64,000 nucleotides of DNA. It comes from Salticus scenicus. Its lineage: Eukaryota > Arthropoda > Arachnida > Araneae > Salticidae. Below are positions 35,240-44,628 of the stretch, one piece after another; positions within the stretch are counted from its first letter, which is position 1, and each line of letters begins with the position of its first letter. A program made the translations under genes and the position numbers. The stretch spans positions 235,318,188 through 235,382,187 of the forward strand of contig OZ005650.1 of assembly GCA_963930645.1 (NCBI GenBank). Direction: 5' to 3'. Under the pieces are notes generated by a model. That model saw only the letters and a list, made by a program, of their open reading frames with translations. It made no database searches and was not told the origin of the DNA.

Positions 35240-38200
35240 ATGAATATTGAAAAGTTAAAAGCTAAGCGTTCTACGGAACGCTCAAATGTAACTAAATTAA
35301 TAAATAAATTAGAGAATTTATTATTGGACGATCTAGAAAATACAAAATCAGACGAAATCATCGAAATCCAGGAAATGATAGGTGAAAGAGAAATTGCATT
35401 AAAAAATTTAAATAATGAAATTGAAAATTTAATAGTAGATATTAAAGAGTATGAAAAAGATATCGCGACCAGCGATAAATACGGCGAGCAAATAATTTCT
35501 GCCAAATGCAAAATGAAACTAAGATTAAAAAGATTATGTAATAATAAAGATGAAAGTAGTTCAAACTGTTCTGTCAGTGAAACCCAAACAAAAACTGGTT
35601 CGGCAGTGAGATTGCCGAAAATGTCCTTACCAAAATTTGGTGGACAAATAGAAAAATGGAACGAATTTTTCGATTGTTTCGAAAATTCAATCCATTTAAA
35701 TGAAAATCTTACAAAGATTGAAAAATTCACTTACTTGAAAACGCTTTTAACTGACAAAGCGTACAATGTTATTGAAGGGTTTTCACTTACGGAACAAAAT
35801 TATGATAATTGCATAGAAATATTGAAAACACGTTTTGGGCAAAAGGATATTATCATTAATGCTCACATGAATAAATTGATAAACTTAGAAGGCGTAAAAA
35901 GTTCATCAAATATAACTGCTTTGAGAAAGTTTTATGACGCTTGTGAAGTAAATATTCGCAGTTTATCTAATTTAGGGGTGACAAAAGGCCAATATGGTCA
36001 TTTACTGAATCCAATTTTATTAAAATTATTGCCAAACGATCTAGTAGTTGAATATTACAGGCAAAGTGATAAAAGGAAGGATGAGTCTGATGTGACAGAC
36101 TTAATTAATTTTCTTAAAGTAGAACTTGAATCGCGTGAAAAATCACTTAGTATGATTAATTATAAAAATGCTTCGGTAATTGTAAATAAAAATAAAGCCG
36201 AAATTAATGACAGAAAATTTCCAAATAAAATGAATTCATTGAATGTAGGTGTAAAAAATATATGCATATTTTGCAAGAATTATGATCATCATTCTCTTGA
36301 ATGTACTAATTTAACTGATGTTGAGAAAAGGTTAAAATTAAAGAAGGATGGCAGGTGTTATAAATGTTTTCTAAAATCTCATCTGTCATCACAGTGCAGG
36401 GTGAAATCGCAGCCTTGCGAAAAATGTAAAGCAACAGATCATAACAAATTATTTTGTTTTTCAAAAAACTTGAAACCAGAAGTAGTAGAGAACACTATAG
36501 TATCGAATTCACATTTAAAAAACAGTAATCAGGCAGCGTTATTGCAAACATGTTGCGTCATAGCCCAATCTAATTCTAGATCAAAAACTGTCAGACTCTT
36601 ATTGGATTCCGGAAGTGAAAAAAGTTTTATTACTAAAGAATTGGCCCACGAATTAAAATTAACCCGTGTAAGAACAGAAAAGCTAACTGTTTTTGCCTTT
36701 GGTATAAATAAAGGTAAAGAAGAGGAATTCGAGGTTTTTAATATTGAACTGCGTAGCAAAATAAATCCTCGTCGGCTCATCCATGTTGAAGTATTAGCTA
36801 CAGACTTAATAACCGCGACTCCCTTGAAAAGCCCAAGGGGCGAACCAGAAATTGAAAGTTATATTAAAAATAAAAACTGGAAATTGGCAGACAATTCATT
36901 AAGTGATTCCAAAATTAATATTTTGCTAGGAGCTGATTATTTTTGGAAAATACAGAGAGGTATCATTGAAGAAATCGGTGATAATTTATATGTTGCTAAT
37001 ACTATTTTCGGATATACTGTAGTGGGGAAATTGAATAATAATAGTACAGAAGTAATTAATTCGCATTTTGTATCTGTAAATAAATTTGACAGTTTTGATT
37101 TGCAGCGTTTTTGGGATTTAGAATCACTTGGAATATGTGACAGTAAGAATGATTCTATGTCACAGAGAGATATAGAAATTATTAATTCTTTTAATGAAAA
37201 TTTAAATTTTGTTAAGGGAAGATATGAAATTCAATTTTTGTGGAAGGAAAATAAAAATGAATTAAAATCGAATATAGAAATAGCCAAAAATAGACTTTGG
37301 GGTTTGAGAACAAAACTGTCTAAAAATGAATGGCTTAAAAATGAATATGAAAAAATTCTTGAGGAACAAAAGAAAATGGGTATAATAGAGGAGTGTAAAA
37401 TAAACAAAAATGAAACTGGTGTATATTATATGCCCCACAGACCGGTGATAAGAACAGATAAGTCCACTACAAAGGTCAGAATAGTGTTTGATGCTTCTTC
37501 CAAAGAAAAGGAAGCAAAATCTTTAAATGAATGTTTATTTGCAGGCCCCAATTTAAATCCTAATATTTTGGATATTATTTTAAAATTCCGCCTTCATAAA
37601 ATTGCCTTTGTTTGTGACATTGAAAAAGCTTTTCTGCAAATACAGGTTGCAGAAAATGATAGAAACTTTTTGAGATTTCTATGGTTTGAGGATATAAATA
37701 GTAAAAATCCTCTATTAAAGGTTTTCCGCATGACTCGTGTAACTTTTGGTGTTACAACATCACCCTTTTTGCTCTCAGCTACCATTAAACATCACATAAA
37801 GGGCTATAAAAGCTTGTTTGAGAAAGTCGTAAATATGCTTGATACTTCCTTATATGTTGATGATCTCTTTCATGGCGCTAATTCTGTAAATGAAGCATTT
37901 ATTTTATCGTCTGGTGCTGTGAAAATACTTAAAGATGCCAATATGACATTAAGAAAATGTAAAAGTAATTCTTACGAATTAAGCAAATTGTGGGAAAAAC
38001 ATGGAATAAACGTTGATGAAGAAATAAATGAGGGAAATATCCCTAAAGTATTGGGAATAATGTGGTCAACTAATAATGACACGTTAAGAATAGACATTCA
38101 ATCTCTGTTAGAAGGGTTTGATAATGAAATTATCACTAAGAGAATTGTTTTACAAACTGTAGCAAAGGTGTATGACCCTGTAGGGTTTATTTCCCCTTTT

Positions 38201-40417
38201 ATAATAAGAGTTAAATTTCTAATGCAAGAACTATGGGAGCAGGGTGTTGATTGGGATTCTGCTTTACCTGATGCTTTAACACAAAAATTTAAGAAATGGC
38301 ATCGTGAAATACAGGATTTAGAAAATTTTGAAGTGCCTAGAAAATATTTTACGAATTTTGAAAAATTAACTCCTGAAACTATTCAAATTTGTGTTTTCTG
38401 CGATGCCAGTTTGAAGGGATATGGTACAGTAGCTTATTTTCGTGATCCTTGTTCCCGTGAAACTTCATTTATTATGTCAAAGACAAGAGTAGCTCCTCTC
38501 AAAAAACTTACTTTGCCTCGACTTGAATTGATGGGAGCCTTAACAGCTGCTCGATTAGCTCATTATCTTGGGCAGCTATTTTCAGTTCCCGTCAAAAACA
38601 TACTATGCTTCTGTGATTCCCAAATTACCCTTTATTGGGTCAAAGGAAGTGCTAGTAACTGGAAGCCCTTTGTAGAGAACAGAGTGCGTGAAATTCAACG
38701 ATTAGTAGCCCCATCTCAGTGGAGATTTTGTCCAGGGGTTAAAAATCCCGCTGATGTGCTATCTCGTGGTTGCACAGCAACTGAATTGTTGAAGAATGAA
38801 GAATGGTTAAAGGGACCAATCTGGTTGAAAGAAGAGCACTTACCGACACCACTACCGGAAAATGAAGTCAAAATACCTGAAGAAGAGATTTTGAGAGAAC
38901 AACGGAAAACTACTGTTTGCTCTTTAACTCATGGCAATAATGAATTTGAATTATTATATAAGTTTTCATCTTGGTCTAAATTAAGACGTGTTACAGCCTG
39001 GTGTCTTAGATTTATAAAAAATACTAAATGTCGATCTGCGCGAAATACTGGCTTTTTAACTATACAAGAACTTGATGAGGCAACTAAAATTATTGTGAAG
39101 TTGGTTCAAAGACATGAATTTGGAGAGGAAATAAAGACTTTAAAATCTGGAAGAAACCTGAATGCTAGTAACAAACTCCTTTCTTTAAACCCTTTTCTAG
39201 ACAAAAATGAAATTCTTCGTGTTGGTGGAAGATTAAGACACGCAAACCTACCTGAGAGTCAAAAACACCAAACGATACTTCCTAAAACGCATCACATTAC
39301 AGATTTAATTATAAAGTATTTTCATGAAAAACATCTTCACAGTGGAACTCAGTTAACAATTTCAGTCCTGCGACAACAATATTGGATAATTAATGCAAGA
39401 GACGCCGTGAAAAGGAATCTGCGGAACTGTATGAAGTGTTTTAGAACCACATCGAACTTAGCCTCTCAACTGATGGGTGATCTTCCAGCTGCTCGTGTAG
39501 TGCCATCGCGAGTGTTTTCGAAAGTCGGGGTTGATCTTGCAGGCCCCTTTCTCATCAAACCTCGTAAGGGCCGAGGTGTTAGATCTTATAAAAGTTATAT
39601 TTGTTTATATATCTGTTTTTCCACAAAAGCAATTCATTTGGAAATACTCAGTGATCTCACCTCTGAAACATTCCTCGCATCCTTGAAGAGGTTTGTTGCT
39701 CGACGAGGAAAACCTGAAGAATTGTTTTCAGACAGAGGAACGAACTTTGTAGGTGCCGACAACGAAATGAAAAAAATGATGTCCTTGATCTCTTCTGACG
39801 AAAAGATCCACAGATATTTGTCCGAAGAAACAATCAAATGGAATTTCAATCCCCCATCGGCCCCCCATTTTGGAGGACTTTGGGAGGCTGGAATAAAACA
39901 GATGAAGGGTCATTTAAAAAGAACTATTGGCGAACAAATATTAACTTATGAACAGTTCCTTACTTTAATTACTCAAATTGAATCGTGCTTGAACTCCAGA
40001 CCTCTTGTTGCGCTCTCAAATGATCCAAGTGACTTAAATGCTCTAACTCCAGGACATTTTATCATAGGCACTGCCTTGACTTCAATACCAGAACCTGACT
40101 ATTCTTCAGTTAACCTAACCCCGCTAGAAAGATGGAAACTTCTACAAAAAATTTTTCAAAGTTTCTGGAACAGATGGTCTTCAGATTACCTATCAGACTT
40201 GCAAAGGCGATCAAAATGGTTAATAAATAAACCAAATTTCAAGAAAGACGATTTGGTTTTAATAAAAGATGATAATCAGCCCCCTTTGAAGTGGAAACTA
40301 GGACGCATAATCAAATTATTTCCTGGAGCAGATGGCAAGATTCGTGTTGTTCTACTGAAAACTATTTATGGAGAGTTGAAGCGTCCGATCGCCAAACTAT
40401 CACCTCTACCATTTTGA
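35240..40417 (+). CDS. BEL/Pao Gag-Pol polyprotein (1,725 codons, intact)
   Basis: Makes the particle proteins and all enzymes for reverse transcription and integration. The ATG at 35240 is chosen as the first ATG in frame. Residues from it: an N-terminal coiled-coil-rich part; a DUF1759-type Gag region (about 125-265, LPKFGG, KFTYLKTLL); three CCHC zinc knuckles, each C-x2-C-x4-H-x4-C, at about 342, 373 and 393; an aspartic protease with DSG at 456-458; reverse transcriptase with VRIVFDAS, a CDIEKAF box and YVDD at 872-875; RNase H with Asp1055, Glu1096, Asp1126 and Asp1172; integrase with an HHCC finger (HEKH ... CMKC near 1397-1400) and the D-D-E set at about 1432, 1498 and 1549; and a C-terminal DUF5641-like module (FKKDDLVLIKDD). 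No stop or frameshift. Gag and Pol share one frame, as is usual in BEL/Pao. Confidence 0.93.
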   Translation: MNIEKLKAKRSTERSNVTKLINKLENLLLDDLENTKSDEIIEIQEMIGEREIALKNLNNEIENLIVDIKEYEKDIATSDKYGEQIISAKCKMKLRLKRLCNNKDESSSNCSVSETQTKTGSAVRLPKMSLPKFGGQIEKWNEFFDCFENSIHLNENLTKIEKFTYLKTLLTDKAYNVIEGFSLTEQNYDNCIEILKTRFGQKDIIINAHMNKLINLEGVKSSSNITALRKFYDACEVNIRSLSNLGVTKGQYGHLLNPILLKLLPNDLVVEYYRQSDKRKDESDVTDLINFLKVELESREKSLSMINYKNASVIVNKNKAEINDRKFPNKMNSLNVGVKNICIFCKNYDHHSLECTNLTDVEKRLKLKKDGRCYKCFLKSHLSSQCRVKSQPCEKCKATDHNKLFCFSKNLKPEVVENTIVSNSHLKNSNQAALLQTCCVIAQSNSRSKTVRLLLDSGSEKSFITKELAHELKLTRVRTEKLTVFAFGINKGKEEEFEVFNIELRSKINPRRLIHVEVLATDLITATPLKSPRGEPEIESYIKNKNWKLADNSLSDSKINILLGADYFWKIQRGIIEEIGDNLYVANTIFGYTVVGKLNNNSTEVINSHFVSVNKFDSFDLQRFWDLESLGICDSKNDSMSQRDIEIINSFNENLNFVKGRYEIQFLWKENKNELKSNIEIAKNRLWGLRTKLSKNEWLKNEYEKILEEQKKMGIIEECKINKNETGVYYMPHRPVIRTDKSTTKVRIVFDASSKEKEAKSLNECLFAGPNLNPNILDIILKFRLHKIAFVCDIEKAFLQIQVAENDRNFLRFLWFEDINSKNPLLKVFRMTRVTFGVTTSPFLLSATIKHHIKGYKSLFEKVVNMLDTSLYVDDLFHGANSVNEAFILSSGAVKILKDANMTLRKCKSNSYELSKLWEKHGINVDEEINEGNIPKVLGIMWSTNNDTLRIDIQSLLEGFDNEIITKRIVLQTVAKVYDPVGFISPFIIRVKFLMQELWEQGVDWDSALPDALTQKFKKWHREIQDLENFEVPRKYFTNFEKLTPETIQICVFCDASLKGYGTVAYFRDPCSRETSFIMSKTRVAPLKKLTLPRLELMGALTAARLAHYLGQLFSVPVKNILCFCDSQITLYWVKGSASNWKPFVENRVREIQRLVAPSQWRFCPGVKNPADVLSRGCTATELLKNEEWLKGPIWLKEEHLPTPLPENEVKIPEEEILREQRKTTVCSLTHGNNEFELLYKFSSWSKLRRVTAWCLRFIKNTKCRSARNTGFLTIQELDEATKIIVKLVQRHEFGEEIKTLKSGRNLNASNKLLSLNPFLDKNEILRVGGRLRHANLPESQKHQTILPKTHHITDLIIKYFHEKHLHSGTQLTISVLRQQYWIINARDAVKRNLRNCMKCFRTTSNLASQLMGDLPAARVVPSRVFSKVGVDLAGPFLIKPRKGRGVRSYKSYICLYICFSTKAIHLEILSDLTSETFLASLKRFVARRGKPEELFSDRGTNFVGADNEMKKMMSLISSDEKIHRYLSEETIKWNFNPPSAPHFGGLWEAGIKQMKGHLKRTIGEQILTYEQFLTLITQIESCLNSRPLVALSNDPSDLNALTPGHFIIGTALTSIPEPDYSSVNLTPLERWKLLQKIFQSFWNRWSSDYLSDLQRRSKWLINKPNFKKDDLVLIKDDNQPPLKWKLGRIIKLFPGADGKIRVVLLKTIYGELKRPIAKLSPLPF

Positions 40418-40649
40418 ACTTTGAAATTTTTATTTTATTTTTATTTTATTTTATTTTATTTTTATTTTTTTTTTTTTATGTTCCTGTTTTTAATCCATTT
40501 ATGTTAATCATCTAGTACAATGTTTCATATGTATATTAATCTCTTTTTTTTTTTCTTATCTATTTGCAGTTGAAGACCAAGAAAATGAAAACCTGTAATA
40601 ACACTAATGTTGTTATTGTACTTGTAGAATATTTTTATGAACCTTCGTT

Positions 40650-40664
40650 CATGGGGGCGGAGCA
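40650..40664 (+). other. Polypurine tract of the BEL/Pao element
   Basis: GGGGGCGGAG lies just before the 3' LTR (start 40665), the usual place for priming plus-strand DNA synthesis. Confidence 0.65.
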
Positions 40665-41130
40665 TGTTTGAACGTAGCTTTTGGTTTCGTTTCGCCAGCC
40701 CCCCCGACTAGTAGTTGGCTCTTTGCCAAATGAGAGGTGCTTTTTTCTCTTTTTGAGAATGTTACTTTTTTTATGTTTAGTTTCTCGGCCTGTCTTAAAC
40801 AGGAAGTATAATTTTTTCTCTTGAACATGAAAGTTATGATTTAAATATTATGATCTTGGCTCCTTTATGGAGAAACAATGTTATCCTGAAATATACTGAA
40901 TTAAGTTATAATTGTGAATTCTTCAAAATATACTGCAAATAGTTTTTTATTGTGTGTTTAATCGCTAAATAAAGTTAATAAGCTCTCCCAACTGGTGCAA
41001 ATTTTATGACTGAAATTGAACACGTGAATTACAGAACTATAGATTAAGAAGTTGTTATGATTATATATTTCTGCATATTTTCATGGTACGAAGTTTTTCA
41101 TGGCGCAGTATATATAGTAATATTTTTTCA
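40665..41130 (+). repeat. 3' LTR of the BEL/Pao element
   Basis: Matches the 5' LTR along its length with one A/G change near the start, one G/A change near the middle, and small differences in the TATATA stretch before the terminal TTTTTTCA. Confidence 0.92.
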
Positions 41131-41404
41131 GGATATTTAGTGCTAGATTTCCCTAAGATGAAAATTATTTGCATTCATCACGTTAAACTTTTTAATAATA
41201 GTTTTAATAAATTATTCGCACTTAGTGAATTTGACAGAAAAATATAGAAGAATGTCTTGTGGTGGCCACAACATACTAGTTTTTTTTTTTTTTATATATA
41301 TATATAATTTACTAACAGTGTGACAATGAAAATTTACTTTATTCTATATCATGTTATATCATTTTACCTTGTTTTGCAGATTTTTAGATGAATAAGTAAT
41401 GTTG

Positions 41405-41656
41405 ATTTATTTTTCGAGTTTCGGGTCGGATTCGGGTTAGATAAGTCGGGATTCGGGTCGGGTTCAGGTCGCAAAGAATTCTCTGTTGCGAGTTCGGGTC
41501 GATTTTCGGGTTGATGAAAATTTTTTTGTCGGGTTCGGATCGGGTTTCGGGTTGAGGAAAATTCTTTTGTCTGGTTCGGGTCGGGTTTCGGGTTGATTTG
41601 AAATCCATCTGTCGGGTTCGGGTCGTGTAAAACCCGACCCACGCAGGACTCTAGTT
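41405..41656. repeat. GGGTCGGGTT-type minisatellite, locus 2
   Basis: Repeats of TTCGGGTCGGGTTTCGGGTT spaced by GATGAAAATTTTTTTGTC-type segments, period about 45-50 bp. It ends ACCCGACCCACGCAGGACTCTAG, the reverse of the start of locus 1 (TAGAGTCCTGC). Reverse-frame ORFs here (PNPT repeats) are by-products of the repeat. Confidence 0.75.
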
Positions 41657-42077
41657 TGGATCAATGATCCATTTCTCTTCATCTGGTGACAAAAACACTG
41701 AACTGTCTCCACTCCAGTTCCATATGTAAACCGCAGTTTAAAAAGCTTTAAAGAGTAACAAAATTAACCGTCGTTAAAAAAATAAATAAATAAATAATTC
41801 GAATAATTTTTAAAACTACGGTGCCCGACCTTTCAAACAAACCTATGGAAGGGTTTGATCCTATTTATGTAAATTAATAAGCCGAATTACATCTCATCAA
41901 ACAATTTTTAATAAGATAACAAAACATTTTTTGGGAAAAGATGGCGGTAGTTTACACTGAGAGAAGATGCTTTATTGTCTTTTTTGTTGTTTTAAGTGAT
42001 GTCTGAAAATTACTTTTAGCAAAATATCCAATAAAATGGTAGATAATATTAATAATATAATATTTGAAGTTATTTAA
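41657..42077. other. Spacer, no gene recognised
   Basis: No supported feature between the minisatellite and the TTAA-flanked MITE. Confidence 0.5.
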
Positions 42078-42384
42078 CACATTCGCTGCCACTGACGCGC
42101 TGGCGCGTCAGCATGGCGCTACCTCCCATGCCGGTGACGCTCTGGGGCGTCAATCGAGTATGATAAGTAAACTGCTTTAGTTTTAGTTCGGATTTGGAGG
42201 TTGAACGATGAGGTTTTTGTGGCACGTTAGTGAAGCATTATTTTTATATTTTCAGTGCGTGGTTTTTAAATTTTGTGTTTAAATTTTTTTTTTTTGTGCA
42301 GCCAACGTTTTTAATCATTAAAATACTTTTTTTTAAATTCGGCTTCTGAGGATGGATATATAAATTTTGGTGGCAGCGAATGTG
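42078..42384. mobile_element. 307 bp MITE of piggyBac type
   Basis: Perfect 15 bp inverted ends CACATTCGCTGCCAC / GTGGCAGCGAATGTG, flanked on both sides by TTAA (42074-42077 and 42385-42388). TTAA target duplication is the signature of piggyBac. A GC-rich palindrome GACGCGCTGGCGCGTC lies near the left end. No ORF. Confidence 0.85.
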
Positions 42385-42388
42385 TTAA

Positions 42389-42881
42389 CATTAAAATAAT
42401 AACTTTTGTCCTTTCTAATAAAATGCATATTTTACTTTCAAATCCCATACGTCATTTCAACGCTAAATATACGACCATTTTACATCACGACTGGGGTAAA
42501 GTGCAAAACGAAAGCATTATGGAAAACAATTATTTCAAAGTTTTTACAACGTTTTTGAAGTTCGGCATATTTTTAATAAGTAGTCATAAGTATAAATTTT
42601 CAAAAGAGATCAATTAATGACAAAAACAATTGGCAGGGTATTTTACATAAATTTAAAACAAAAACTACAACGTCATCTTTCGATGTATTCTACAACGTAT
42701 AATTTCCATTTGCAACCATTTACATCTTAAATTTTCTTCTAAATGTGAAATTTTAACGTTTAAACTGCTATTTGGACTCATTATTAGTATTTTTTTTTCT
42801 AAATCATCCAAAATTCGGTGTGCAAAAAGAAATTTTATGATTTAGAAATGTTGGTTAGATTTACAAAATAACTTTTGTTAC

Positions 42882-42917
<36 letters not shown>

Positions 42918-44628
42918 AAAATTAAAAAAAATCAAATCATTAAATTCATATTTTTATTTATTTTTATTTCATATTATTGCACGCGCACTATTTATTTTCT
43001 AATTCAAAATTAATAAAAAAAACGTTTTCGATATCTCTTGTAACGATACTGATTATTATTAATTTTTCTTTTCTTTTTCTTTCAAAAAAAAAAAAAAAGA
43101 TTTTGATGAAATTCTGGCTAAAGCAGAATTTAGTTTAGGACGGAGGACTATCAGTTTTTTTTTTTTTTTTCTTCCCAATTATAACATCGCTCTCAAATTA
43201 TTCAATTATATTTTCGATAAATTTTAGATTTCGATAAATGTCCAACTATCGAAAATGATTTCGACAAATGTCCAACTATCGAAAACGAGAACGCAAAAAT
43301 CGCTATCTGAGACTAATAGGCCCTCAGTCCTAATAAAATCGTTTAAAAAAAATCCTTTTTGTTACTTACAAATATATAAAAATTAAAGTTAGAAAAATTA
43401 TTTTGTTAATATAAGCAAATATAAAGAAATCTTGATTAAATTAAGTAAATTACTTAGCAATATATCTTGTGCTGTCAAATAAAACTGATTTTTTTTTTCT
43501 TCTAATAATTTCGTCTGAAGCACAAACCTTTTCAAAATACATTTTGCAGTTTTAATCAAATTCTTTCTCTTCGTAAATTTTTCATTTATTTTTAAGGCTT
43601 TTTCTGATTGTCTGTATGTGCGTCATAAAGGTTTTCTGAACGCTGTATCTCAAGAAAATAAAACTTTATAATTAGCTGTGCCATGACGTAAGTTGATGCT
43701 GATTAGATTTCGGCATTTATTGTCAACAGGGGGTTATACTGCAATTTTTTCTCTATTACACGAAGGTTACATTCAGATTCTATAGCGTATAAAATAACAA
43801 AGCTTTATGTCTAAAAGAGTTATTATGAAAAACTATGCTGGATTAATTTGTTTGCATATGGACATTTTGGACATGCTGGTTTAATTTGATTGCGTATGGA
43901 CACTTGTATATGCTGATTTAATTTGTTTGCATAAGGTTGTATATTCATTGCCACAGGTGGATTATGAAACTTTACTCAACAAGCTTTAATCTGATTTTTT
44001 TTTTTTTTTTTTTTTAACCCCAAGTATAACATAGACAATATTCAATAAATACAATTTAAATTAAAAGAAGACTTTCTATTATTACATTCTTTTAATTCAT
44101 TTTAAATATTGAATATATATATATATATATATATTTCTCGTAATAAAAATTTGTTTTACATTGAGCTTATAATAATCGCATCCCAAAAAAATAATATTTT
44201 ATTAAATCCAGAACTCAATTCTAAAATGATATTTGATTATCTATTTTTTATTTTACGTTATGACATACTCTTCTTCCTACGCGTTTCAGTGCGGAAAACA
44301 TAAATATTTCTCAGATATTTTTAATACTTTAATCGTAGATTACTAATAAATGAGAATCTTGTAACCATTGCATAAGTTGCATAAGTTTGAAATTAAAATT
44401 TTCAAATTAAACCTTGTAGACTGTACATATCGATTCAGTTAAAAAACTTCCACAATGTAAACTATATAAACTTTACTGCCCAGAAATGTTTTGGATAAAA
44501 TTCCGAAATCATTCAATAATCTCATAAATAAGTCATATGCGATTTTTAAAAACTGAAGATAAACTGTAAATTTAGAATAAAAATTAGGATAACTGCACTA
44601 GTATTAGACATTATTTTTCATTTTTTAA
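42389..44628. other. Noncoding, with a degraded family 2 piece
   Basis: 43590-43990 has family 2 traits (GATTGTCTGTATGTGCG, GCTGTATCTCAAGAA, TGATGCTGATTAGATTTCGG) but no clean ends. Poly-A at 42892-42916 and poly-T runs at 43157 and 43996. The rest shows nothing I can name. Confidence 0.45.

Larger units (their letters stand above)
34504..41130 (+). mobile_element. BEL/Pao LTR retrotransposon, full length (6,627 bp)
   Basis: Two LTRs of 467 and 466 bp frame one long ORF. Both LTRs begin TGTTTGAACG and end in CA. GGATA lies on each side (34499-34503 and 41131-41135), a 5 bp target duplication as expected for BEL/Pao. The LTRs differ at only about two base positions plus small changes near the 3' end, so insertion was recent. 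With an intact ORF, primer site and purine tract it looks potentially functional. No envelope-like ORF follows pol. Confidence 0.93.
33849..41280 (+). mobile_element. Family 2 element F, split by the BEL/Pao element
   Basis: The left palindrome ACTTTCTTCTATATTCAATCGAAGAATGTA is at 33849. The body runs to 34503 and resumes at 41131 (GGATATTTAGTGCTAG), ending with AATGTCTTG, hairpin GTGGCCAC and CATACTAGT at 41280. The other family 2 copies show the joined sequence, so the gap is exactly the retrotransposon. Confidence 0.75.

Noticed and set aside
30549..41712. Pro/Asn/Thr-rich repeat proteins on the minus strand near 30.6 and 41.5 kb
   Set aside because: By-products of the GGGTCGGGTT minisatellites.
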